Shown piece by piece: positions 1 through 6,897 of a DNA stretch of 64,000 nt. The notes under the pieces are model-generated. The model had not been told where the DNA came from. It did no database searches and saw only the letters and a program-made list of their open reading frames with translations. The stretch comes from Streptosporangium roseum DSM 43021 (GTDB lineage Bacteria > Actinomycetota > Actinomycetes > Streptosporangiales > Streptosporangiaceae), in the NCBI RefSeq assembly GCF_000024865.1, contig NC_013595.1:2666001-2730000 (forward strand), written 5' to 3'. The stretch's first letter is position 1. Each line of letters starts with the position of its first letter. The position numbers and the translations under genes are program-made.

Positions 1-869
1 TTGTGCAGGGCGGTCGCCAGCCGCGTCGGGTCGCCGATCTCCCGCAGCAGCGCGGCGGACGCGGCGGCGGCCTCGACCGCCTCCGCGTTCCGGTCCATCG
101 CGTTGAGGACGATCCCCAGCCGCTCATGGATGTCGGCCCGGGTCTCTTCGCTGTCCGGGCAGTCCCCGTAGAGCGCCACGGACTCCTTCATCGCGGCGAC
201 CGCGGCCTCGGTCTGCCCGCTCTCCTCAAGGTCCCTGCCGAGGCAGTCGAGGGCGCGGGCCAGTTTCGGGGTCCAGCCGGGGTCGTCGTCGCGGGTCGCG
301 CGGCAGAGGTCGACGGCCTGGCGCATCGCGCCGGTGGCGTCCCCGAGCCGGCCGAGCTCACGGTGGACGTGCCTGAGGTTGTGCAGGGAGCGCAGCAGCT
401 CCGGGCGGTAGAAGGCCGGGTCCTCGCCCGCGAGTGCCCGGTACATCCCGGTCGACGTCAGTACGGCCTGCAGCGCGCCGGCGGGCTCGCCCAGCTTCAG
501 GTCGATCCCGGCCACCTCGTCCAGGGCCAGGGCGTGCCAGAAGCGCTGGCCCGGATCCTCCGCGCTGAGCGCGGCGTACGCCTGGACGGTCTCGACGGCC
601 ACCTCCCGCGCCTCGTCCCACAGCTCGCCCGTGACCAGCTCCTCCCGGAGTTCCCGCAGGGCCGTGGCGACGGTGAGACGGTGCGCGGACAGCCGGCGGG
701 CCCGCTCCAGCACCTGCCTCGCGGTGGCGAGGGCGGCCTCGCGGTCGCCCGCCTCCCGCTGCAGTTCGAGGAGCCGGGTCAGCCCGGTGATCTGCCCGTG
801 CTCCTGCTCCCCGCCGTCGCCGGCCTGCTCCCCGGGGCGCGGGTGGACGTCGTTCCCGGCCGGGTTCAT
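1..869 (-). CDS. Helical-repeat (TPR-like) protein, 3' end outside window
   Basis: The minus-strand frame is open from an ATG at 869 to the left edge (289 codons, no stop seen). A GAGGAA ribosome site lies about 8 bases before the ATG. The protein is almost entirely amphipathic helix, with recurring blocks of about 35-40 residues containing A-L-x-x-L and G-D-x-x-A/G-A patterns (for example residues 31-50 GDREAALATARQVLERA). This is typical of TPR proteins that follow regulators or kinases in actinobacteria. No catalytic motif is visible, so it is probably a cytoplasmic protein-interaction scaffold. The plus-strand open frame over the same DNA is an antisense shadow. The helical-repeat call is firm; the role is unknown. 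Confidence 0.7.
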   Translation of the reverse strand, partial: MNPAGNDVHPRPGEQAGDGGEQEHGQITGLTRLLELQREAGDREAALATARQVLERARRLSAHRLTVATALRELREELVTGELWDEAREVAVETVQAYAALSAEDPGQRFWHALALDEVAGIDLKLGEPAGALQAVLTSTGMYRALAGEDPAFYRPELLRSLHNLRHVHRELGRLGDATGAMRQAVDLCRATRDDDPGWTPKLARALDCLGRDLEESGQTEAAVAAMKESVALYGDCPDSEETRADIHERLGIVLNAMDRNAEAVEAAAASAALLREIGDPTRLATALH

Positions 870-1012
870 CGGTGTCTTCCTCACCGGCCAACTTTCGCGG
901 CTCCCACTTGCCCTTCACTTGAAATCTGATGAAAGCGGGGCTCAGCCGGGGAGACGGTGCGGCGGCTCCGGACCCGGGCGCATGACCCCGCGTCTCCGGG
1001 TACCTCTGATAC

Positions 1013-1729
1013 ATGACCTCACCATCGAAGGATCGGCTGGCCGATCTCGACCCCTTCGACATCTTCGACACCGAGGCGGCCCGCCTGGACCGTTACTTCT
1101 CCCGGCTCGACGACGAGGGCTGGCGGCGCCCCTCGCGGTGCGCGGGCTGGTCGGTGCGCGACGTCCTGGGGCACCTGGCCGGCGAGGAGCTCTACAACCA
1201 CGCCTGCCTGGACGGCGACGTCCCGGGTTTCTCCGCGATGCTCGGACGCGAGGGCGTCACCGGCGGCTTCGACGGCTTCAACGACTGGTGCGTACGGCGC
1301 GGCCGCGGCATGCCCGTCGAGGAGGTGCTCCAGGAGTGGCGGCGCGCGAACGGCGAGACGCGCGAGCGCATGCGCTCGCTCGGCCGCGACGCGGAACTGC
1401 CGACCATGGCCGGGCCGTACCCGGTGGGCCTGCAGACCTTCCACTACGACTCCGAGTACGCCACGCACGCCGACGACGTGGGAGCTCCCATGGCGGACGA
1501 CGAGGCCGACGGACGGGCCCGGTGGCGGGCCGAGGTGGCGAGCTTCGTGCTGGGGGAGCAGGGCTCGGAGGCGCAGGTCGAGCTGACCGCCGAACGGGTC
1601 TGGGTGCACGCGGCCGGTATGAGCGCGCAACTGCCCGTCTCCGTGTTCGTCGAGGCGACGGTCGGCCGGCTGCCGGACGACCACCCGATCGACCGCAGGC
1701 TCAGGGCGGTCCTGCGCTGCCTGGCCTGA
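1013..1729 (+). CDS. Mycothiol-dependent maleylpyruvate isomerase-like (DinB superfamily) protein
   Basis: This 238-residue protein has the MDMPI N-terminal fold: a four-helix bundle with the signature C-A-G-W-S-V-R-D-V-L-G-H-L at about residues 43-55. The histidine there is the first of three metal-ligand positions, and a further H-x-D-D segment lies near residue 155 (THADDVG). Family members use mycothiol as cofactor in isomerase or transferase reactions, but most actinobacterial paralogues have no known substrate. The gene stands alone, divergent from the helical-repeat gene across about 140 bp and followed by two hairpins. The family is secure; a true maleylpyruvate isomerase role is not supported by neighbours, since there is no gentisate pathway gene here. 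Confidence 0.8.
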   Translation: MTSPSKDRLADLDPFDIFDTEAARLDRYFSRLDDEGWRRPSRCAGWSVRDVLGHLAGEELYNHACLDGDVPGFSAMLGREGVTGGFDGFNDWCVRRGRGMPVEEVLQEWRRANGETRERMRSLGRDAELPTMAGPYPVGLQTFHYDSEYATHADDVGAPMADDEADGRARWRAEVASFVLGEQGSEAQVELTAERVWVHAAGMSAQLPVSVFVEATVGRLPDDHPIDRRLRAVLRCLA

Positions 1730-1746
1730 GCCCGGCCCCGGTGACC

Positions 1747-1781
1747 TTGACGAAAGTCAATGCCGATCGCTGACGATCGGC
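1747..1781 (+). terminator. Two adjacent stem-loops after the MDMPI-like gene
   Basis: TTGAC-GAAA-GTCAA (1747-1760) is followed directly by GCCGATCG-CTGA-CGATCGGC (1762-1781). Both stems are perfect and the second has 8 bp. There is no U-tract, as is usual in high-GC actinobacteria. They lie 18 bases after the stop codon and probably end the upstream transcript, though a regulatory role for the PAP2 gene is possible. Confidence 0.5.
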
Positions 1782-1805
1782 GACTGCCCGCCTGACCTCC
1801 GGATT

Positions 1806-1819
1806 CCTACAGTCGTAGG
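1806..1819. promoter_or_regulatory. Inverted repeat before the PAP2 gene
   Basis: CCTAC-AGTC-GTAGG is a perfect 5-bp dyad 30 bases upstream of the PAP2 start codon. It could be an operator in the 5' leader or a small hairpin. The binding protein is unknown. Confidence 0.3.
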
Positions 1820-1848
1820 CGCCCCAGAAGGGACGACACGGAGGAAAA

Positions 1849-2499
1849 GTGAGCGATCGGATCGACGGCGTGCCCGACATCAGCGCCGAGCTGTACCGCG
1901 ACATCACCGAGTTCGCGCGGAGCACCCCGTCCTGGTTCCAGGCCCTGGCCGAGATCGGCACGGAGGCCGTGCTGCTGGCCTTCGCGGCCCTGCTTCTCGG
2001 CGCCTGGTGGCGGGCCCGGCGCGCGGACGCCCGGACGATGGCGCTGGCCCTGCTCGCCCCTGCCGCGACGGTGGTGGCCTATGTGATCAGCGAGCTGTTC
2101 AAGAATCTCGTGGCGGAGGACCGGCCGTGCCGCGTCCTGCGCGGCGTCTCCGCCCTCGCCGACTGCCCCCCGTACGGGGACTGGTCCTTCCCCAGCAACC
2201 ACGCGACGCTCGCCGCCGCCGCGGCGGCCGGCCTCGTCATCGCCTGGCGGCGGACCGCCCCCTACGTCCTGGCCGCGGCCGCGCTGGGGGCCTTCTCCCG
2301 GGTCTTCGTCGGCGTGCACTACCCGCACGACGTCATCGGGGGCTGCCTGCTCGGCGCGGCCGTGGTCCCGCTGCTGATGCTGGCCCTGACGCCCCCGCTC
2401 ACCCCGTGGGTGGAGCGCCTGCGGAGCCGGGGCGCGCTCCGCCCGGCGCTCACCGCGACGGGAGCCGCGGGCCGTACCGGACGCGCCGGCAGGGGCTAG
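1849..2499 (+). CDS. PAP2-family membrane phosphatase
   Basis: This 216-residue integral membrane protein starts at GTG behind a GGAGGAAAA ribosome site. It has the PAP2/BcrC catalytic motifs: K-x6-R-P near residues 84-92 (KNLVAEDRP), the P-S-N-H block (SFPSNHAT, about 112-119), and the distal R-x5-H-x3-D block (RVFVGVHYPHD, about 152-162). The active site faces the outer leaflet in this family, whose members dephosphorylate undecaprenyl diphosphate or other lipid phosphates. Its TAG stop shares the palindrome CTAG (2496-2499) with the TAG stop of the convergent response regulator. The family is certain; the substrate is inferred. Confidence 0.85.
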   Translation: MSDRIDGVPDISAELYRDITEFARSTPSWFQALAEIGTEAVLLAFAALLLGAWWRARRADARTMALALLAPAATVVAYVISELFKNLVAEDRPCRVLRGVSALADCPPYGDWSFPSNHATLAAAAAAGLVIAWRRTAPYVLAAAALGAFSRVFVGVHYPHDVIGGCLLGAAVVPLLMLALTPPLTPWVERLRSRGALRPALTATGAAGRTGRAGRG

Positions 2500-3152
2500 C
2501 CGAGGTCGGCCAGCCCGGCCTCGTGGGCGAGGACGGCGGCCTGCACGCGGTTGCGCACGCCGAGCCGGCCCAGGATCGTGCTGACGTACGTCTTCACGCT
2601 GCCCTCGACCAGATGCAGGCGCCGGGCGATCTCCGCGTTGGACAGGCCCGCGCCGACCAGCCCCAGGACCTCACGCTCGCGCCGGGTGAGCACGTCGATC
2701 CGCTCGCGGGCGGCGGACCCGCGGGCCAGGCGGTCGCCGGCCAGCTCGCCGATCACCCGTGCGGCCACCCTGGGCGACAGGTACGCGCCGCCCTCGGCCG
2801 CCGCCCGCACCGCCAGCAGGAACTCGCGCGGGTCCCCGGTCTTGAGCAGGAACCCCGCGGCGCCGTCGGCGAGCGCCCGCGCGATGTAGGAGTCCCTGCC
2901 GAAGGTCGTCATGATCAGCACCGCCGTCCCGGGCACGGTCCGGCGGATCTCGGTGGTCGCGGCGAGCCCGTCGAGATCCGGCATGCGGATGTCGACCAGG
3001 GCGACGTCCGGCCGGTGCTCGCGGACCAGCTCGACCAGCGTCCGCCCGTCGCCGGCCTCGGCGACCACCTCGATGCCGGGATCGGCCGCCAGGATCATCC
3101 GCACCCCCGCGCGGACCACGCTCTCGTCGTCGGCCAGCACCACCCGGATCAA
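2496..3152 (-). CDS. NarL/FixJ-type response regulator
   Basis: This 218-residue protein has a receiver domain at residues 3-120, with acidic pocket D8/D9, phosphoacceptor D54 in VDIRMPD, the conserved T of MTTF, and K about 105. A LuxR-type HTH follows at about 150-210 (LTRREREVLGLVGAGLSNAEIA). A longer frame reaches 3302, but that part lies inside the kinase gene. The likely start is TTG at 3152, which overlaps the kinase TGA as TTGA and begins directly with the receiver (MIRVVLADDE), so the pair is translationally coupled. It is the DNA-binding partner of the adjacent DesK-like kinase; target genes are not evident. Confidence 0.9.
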   Translation of the reverse strand: MIRVVLADDESVVRAGVRMILAADPGIEVVAEAGDGRTLVELVREHRPDVALVDIRMPDLDGLAATTEIRRTVPGTAVLIMTTFGRDSYIARALADGAAGFLLKTGDPREFLLAVRAAAEGGAYLSPRVAARVIGELAGDRLARGSAARERIDVLTRREREVLGLVGAGLSNAEIARRLHLVEGSVKTYVSTILGRLGVRNRVQAAVLAHEAGLADLG

Positions 3153-4954
3153 CGCGCCGTCCCCTGCCGTGCGACCGCCGGCGGAGGCCAGGCCGCGGGC
3201 AGGAAGTCCTTGCCCACCAGTCGGCCGTCCCGGAAACACAGCCGGTAGAGGTCGCCGCGTCGCTCGGCGAACGGGTTGCGGTGCTTTCCGTAGTGGAGGC
3301 ACTCGGCGCCGGCGGGCACCGGCGGGCCCGGCCTGCCCGCGGCGTCGGCCCGGGGCCGCGCGGGCAGCACCGCCTCGACCCCGGCCCGATCCTGCCCCAC
3401 CCGGAGCCGGTCGAAATCAGCGGCCGGCAGGGCGGAGGTGACGGTGTCGTAGGCCATGAAACCGCTCACGGCCACCGCCGCCCCCGCACAGGTCGCCAGG
3501 GCCGCGCCGACCGCCAGGGTGCGGGCGCGGCGCACCCGCCGCCGCGCCTCCCCCAGGCGGGCCGCGGACGGCGACGGGATCCGGCTCCCCCCGGCCGGGC
3601 CCGGCACGTGCGGCAGCCGTACGGCCAGCTCGAAGCCGTCGCCGTGCCGTTCCGCCCGGAGGGTCCCGCCGCACAGGCGGACCCGTTCGGCCAGGCCGAT
3701 CAGCCCGTAGCCCCCGCCCGCGATCAGGCCCTCCCGCCGGTGCTCTCCTGTCGCGCTCATGCCTTCCCGCCGGTGCCCTCCTGTCGCGATCATGCCTTCC
3801 CGCCGGTGCTCCTCACGCGGCGCCGGGCCTTCCCGCCCGTGGTCGCCCCCGTGGTCTCCTCCCGTGGGCAGGCCCTCCCGGCCGCGACCTCCCGTGCGGC
3901 CGGACGCCGGATGCGCGGGTGGGGCACCGTTGGTCACGGTCACCACCGTCTCGTCCGCCAGATGGTCGAGCCTAACCGTCACCGGGGCCCCGGGGGCGTG
4001 CTTGACCGCGTTGGTCAGCGCCTCCTGCACCACGCGGTGGACGGCGCGTTCCACCATCGGCGCGAGCCGTCTCCCCTCCCGCGCGCCGCCCTCCCGCAGC
4101 CCGTGCGCCTCGACCGGGACGCCGGAGGCCCTGGCGCGTCCCACCAGCTCCCCGACGCTCTCCCCGGGCAGGTCCGGCGAGGAGGGGAGCGAGTCGTCGC
4201 GCAGCACCTCGATGATCTCCTGGAGGCGTTCGGAGGCGACGGTGACGGCCCTGCGGGCCTCGCCGGCCGCGTCGCGGTAGCGCGCGTCGAGGCCCGGCGC
4301 GACCTCAAGGCCGCCGATCCGCAGCGCGATCAGGCTCAGCTCGTGCCCGAGCAGGTCGTGCATGTCCCCGGCGATGCGGGCGCGCTCGCGCAGCCGGGCC
4401 TGGTCGGCGATGATCCGCTGCGCCCGCTCGAGCTGCTCGGCGCGCTCCCAGCCGGAGCGGGCCAGCTCCAGATGCTGGTATCGGCCCCGCCCCGTCAGCC
4501 AGGGGACGGCCCCGAACAGGGCGACTCCCACGACCGCGACGAACCCGGCCCCGAGGTCCCCGGTCAGGGCGGGCACGAGGAGCGCCGTCAGGGCGGTGGC
4601 ACCGGCCAGCCCGAGCAGTCCGGGCCGGCTCCGTGTCATCCGTACGCCCGCCAGGTAGCTCATGACGACCGCCGCCAGGAGGAACGGGGCGATGCCCAGC
4701 GTCGTCTCCCCGCGCGAAACGACCGAGGCCTCCCACAACGTCAGGGCGAGCAGCATCGAGGCCGGGGGGACGGACCGGCCGAGCGCCACCGCCCCGCCCA
4801 CGAGGAGCAGCCCGGCCGCCGTCTCCCACCCGGTGTACGCGTCCTCGGCGGAGGTGAGCCCCGCCCACAGCACGGGCAGGCACAGGGCCGCCCACAGCAG
4901 GACGTCCGTGAGCACGTGGTACCGGATGATCCGATCAGCGAGCGTCTTCCTCAT
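3149..4954 (-). CDS. DesK/NarX-like sensor histidine kinase with repeat insert and extracytoplasmic C-terminal domain
   Basis: This 601-residue protein has several N-terminal membrane segments (about residues 10-153), a short coiled coil, a HisKA_3 dimerisation domain with phosphoacceptor H199 (GDMHDLLGHELS), and a HATPase domain with N-box N315 and the G-box at about 413-425 (GGGYGLIGLAERV). Two features are unusual. About 60 low-complexity residues (350-411), including an 11-residue unit repeated three times, sit between the N- and G-boxes. After the kinase there is a further membrane helix (about 485-505) and a domain of about 90 residues with two cysteines resembling small BamE/SmpA-like modules (L-R-V-G-Q-x-R-A-G-V-E-A-V-L). 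The ATG at 4954 follows TAGCGT by 7 bases, which suggests a leaderless transcript and argues against the longer frame to 5026. Confidence 0.85.
   Translation of the reverse strand: MRKTLADRIIRYHVLTDVLLWAALCLPVLWAGLTSAEDAYTGWETAAGLLLVGGAVALGRSVPPASMLLALTLWEASVVSRGETTLGIAPFLLAAVVMSYLAGVRMTRSRPGLLGLAGATALTALLVPALTGDLGAGFVAVVGVALFGAVPWLTGRGRYQHLELARSGWERAEQLERAQRIIADQARLRERARIAGDMHDLLGHELSLIALRIGGLEVAPGLDARYRDAAGEARRAVTVASERLQEIIEVLRDDSLPSSPDLPGESVGELVGRARASGVPVEAHGLREGGAREGRRLAPMVERAVHRVVQEALTNAVKHAPGAPVTVRLDHLADETVVTVTNGAPPAHPASGRTGGRGREGLPTGGDHGGDHGREGPAPREEHRREGMIATGGHRREGMSATGEHRREGLIAGGGYGLIGLAERVRLCGGTLRAERHGDGFELAVRLPHVPGPAGGSRIPSPSAARLGEARRRVRRARTLAVGAALATCAGAAVAVSGFMAYDTVTSALPAADFDRLRVGQDRAGVEAVLPARPRADAAGRPGPPVPAGAECLHYGKHRNPFAERRGDLYRLCFRDGRLVGKDFLPAAWPPPAVARQGTAR
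3728..3811. repeat. 33-bp tandem repeat inside the kinase ATPase domain
   Basis: There are two full 33-bp units (3728-3760 and 3761-3793) and a partial third (from 3794). They encode, on the minus strand, an 11-residue unit of the type HRREGMIATGG. The array lies in frame between the N-box and G-box of the kinase. Confidence 0.85.
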
Positions 4955-4961
4955 CCGGTCG

Positions 4962-4967
4962 ACGCTA
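4962..4967 (-). promoter_or_regulatory. Leaderless-type -10 for the kinase/regulator pair
   Basis: TAGCGT on the minus strand ends 7 bases before the ATG at 4954. No Shine-Dalgarno sequence is present. This spacing fits leaderless transcription from the start codon. Confidence 0.4.
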
Positions 4968-5040
4968 CCCAGCCGCGGGCGGTGACTCCACTGCCGAAAG
5001 TCAGGGGCATCGCCGGTCCGGAGCACAGGATGACGAGATC

Positions 5041-5058
5041 AATGTTAACGATAACGCG
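5041..5058. promoter_or_regulatory. LacI-type operator 1 (upstream of GH43)
   Basis: The core GTTAACGATAAC (5044-5055) is symmetrical at 10 of 12 positions around a central CG, the usual LacI-family pattern. The flank AATGTTA and trailing GCG match operator 2 in the same orientation. It may serve the GH43/MGH1-like enzyme pair, the kinase, or both. Confidence 0.55.
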
Positions 5059-5245
5059 CTTGCGTCGCCGATCCGGCGGAGGCATGGCCCGAGTATGCCG
5101 AAGACATCGCAGCTCACATCTGGTGTGTCGCGGACGTCAAGGTTGGGTCTTGACAGGGTGGATGGTATCGCAAACACTTCGGGAACCTCGGTGGAACGTG
5201 AACGGGGCCGCCATCCATGATTCCAGCGGATCTCGCGCCGCTGGG

Positions 5246-5262
5246 AATGTTAGCGCTAACGC
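5246..5262. promoter_or_regulatory. LacI-type operator 2 (upstream of GH43)
   Basis: GTTAGCGCTAAC (5249-5260) is a perfect 12-bp palindrome with the central CG of LacI operators, about 97 bp before the GH43 ATG. The only LacI gene in the window (45474) lies next to a differently built operator (CAACGTTG cores), so the regulator of this site is probably encoded elsewhere. Confidence 0.65.
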
Positions 5263-5358
5263 AAGCAACTGATTGGTTGAGGCCCTGGACGGCGGCCCGG
5301 CTCGCGGCTCTCTCCGGTGGCGCCAGCGGCCGCTCCCCACCCCCCCAGGAGTACTGTC

Positions 5359-6765
5359 ATGAGACGACTGCGATCAGGTTTCCTCGCCGTCATCGCCGCG
5401 CTGGGCCTCGTCCTGGCCTCGGCCGGCCCGGCGCCGGCCGCCGGCCCGATCACCACCGCGATCTACACCGCGGACCCCGCCGCACTGGTCGTCGGCGACA
5501 CGATGTACCTCCACACCGGCCATGACGAGGCCGCTCCGGGCGGCACCAACTTCGTCATGCGCGACTGGCACGTGTTCTCCTCCGGCGACGCGACCACCTG
5601 GACCGACAACGGGGCGAAGCTGTCGATCTCGAACTTCGGCTGGGCCGGCGCCGACGCGTGGGCCGGAGAGGTCGAACCCCGCAACGGCAAGTACTACTGG
5701 TACGTGCCGGTCAACGGCAACGGGGCGGGGTGGATGGACATCGGCGTCGCGGTCGGCGACACCCCGCTGGGCCCGTTCACCGACGCCAAGGGCGGGCCGC
5801 TCATCAGCGACGGCACGCCGAACTCCTCGCCGCTCAACATCGACCCGACCGTCTTCACCGACGACGACGGCCAGGCCTACATCTACTGGGGTTCCTACTA
5901 CGGCCTGCGGGCGGCGAAGCTCAAGCCCGACATGGTGAACCTGGACGGCCCGGTGGTCACGCCGGCGGGCGTGACCAACTTCTGGGAGGCGCCGTGGATG
6001 TTCAAGCGCAACGGCACCTACTACCTGGCCTACGCCGCCAACGACTCGGGCTGCTCCCAGCCGGGCTACGCGTGCATCCGCTACGCCACCGCGAGCAACC
6101 CGCTGGGCCCCTGGACCCATCGCGGCGTCGTGCTCGACCAGGTCACCTCGACCACCAACCACCCGGCGATCGTCGAGTTCAAGGGCCAGTGGTACATGGT
6201 CTACCACACCGCCGGCGCCCCCGGCGGCGGCAATTTCCGCCGCTCGGTCACGCTCGACAAGCTCTACTGGAACGCCGACGGCACCATGCGGAAGGTCGTG
6301 CAGACCACGGGTCCGGGAGGCGGCGGCCAGCCGCCCACCGGCACGAACCACGCGCTGACCGCCACCGCCTCCACCTCGTACGTCTCCCCGTGGGAGACGC
6401 TCGGCGCGATCAAGGACGGGGCGGTGCCCACGGGGTCGGCCGACCGCAGCCACGGGGCGTACGGCAACTGGGACCACCGGGGCACGGAGTGGATCGAGTA
6501 CCAGTGGCCCACGGCCAGGAACATCAGCCGGGTGGCGACCTACTGGTTCGACGACGACCAGGGCATCGACCTGCCGGCGTCCTGCCAGGTGCAGTACTGG
6601 AACGGCGGCTCCTACGTGGACGTGCCCGGCCAGTCGTCCTGCGGCGTGGCCGGTGACACCTACAACGTCACCACCTTCAACCAGGTCTCCACGACCCGGT
6701 TGCGGCTGAAGATCACTTCCAGGTCCGGTTACTCGACCGGGGTCCTGGAGTGGATGGCACTCTAG
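5359..6765 (+). CDS. Secreted GH43 glycoside hydrolase with C-terminal discoidin-like module
   Basis: This 468-residue protein has a Sec signal peptide (residues 1-28, cut after the A-P-A-A type site). The five-bladed GH43 propeller follows (about 30-325) with the three canonical acids: D39 (YTADPAA), D162 (NIDPTVF) and E210 (FWEAPW). A C-terminal beta-sandwich of about 130 residues starts at NHALTATAS and is closely similar to one in the next gene. Family members cleave arabinose- or xylose-containing hemicellulose side chains. The start is the ATG at 5359, behind AGGAG; the frame extends upstream but would mask the signal peptide. LacI operators upstream suggest sugar induction. Substrate specificity within GH43 cannot be read from the sequence. 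Confidence 0.88.
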   Translation: MRRLRSGFLAVIAALGLVLASAGPAPAAGPITTAIYTADPAALVVGDTMYLHTGHDEAAPGGTNFVMRDWHVFSSGDATTWTDNGAKLSISNFGWAGADAWAGEVEPRNGKYYWYVPVNGNGAGWMDIGVAVGDTPLGPFTDAKGGPLISDGTPNSSPLNIDPTVFTDDDGQAYIYWGSYYGLRAAKLKPDMVNLDGPVVTPAGVTNFWEAPWMFKRNGTYYLAYAANDSGCSQPGYACIRYATASNPLGPWTHRGVVLDQVTSTTNHPAIVEFKGQWYMVYHTAGAPGGGNFRRSVTLDKLYWNADGTMRKVVQTTGPGGGGQPPTGTNHALTATASTSYVSPWETLGAIKDGAVPTGSADRSHGAYGNWDHRGTEWIEYQWPTARNISRVATYWFDDDQGIDLPASCQVQYWNGGSYVDVPGQSSCGVAGDTYNVTTFNQVSTTRLRLKITSRSGYSTGVLEWMAL

Positions 6766-6767
6766 GG

Positions 6768-6784
6768 CTCCCGCCGGGCGGGAG
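6768..6784 (+). terminator. Hairpin directly after the GH43 gene
   Basis: CTCCCG-CCGGG-CGGGAG begins 3 bases after the TAG stop. It has no U-run. It could attenuate or separate the GH43 transcript from the following gene, 114 bp further on. Confidence 0.45.
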
Positions 6785-6897
6785 AGCCGGCCCCGCCTCT
6801 CCCGCGGCCGATCACGGCCTGACCGCCCGCCCACCCTCCGGCGCCGGTGCGCCGGGTTGCATCACCCACCCCCGCCCCTCCCGAGGGATGTGACACC

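Larger units (their letters stand above)
4955..5358. other. 404-bp divergent regulatory region between the kinase and GH43 genes
   Basis: No gene is supported here. The region contains the kinase -10, two LacI-type operators in the same orientation about 205 bp apart, a TTGACA hexamer at 5150-5155 with no convincing -10 17 bases on, and the AGGAG ribosome site (5348-5352) of the GH43 gene. Confidence 0.6.

Noticed and set aside
5150..5178. Sigma-70-type promoter TTGACA before the GH43 gene
   Set aside because: The -35 is perfect, but no acceptable -10 occurs at 16-18 bases, so it was mentioned only in the region description.
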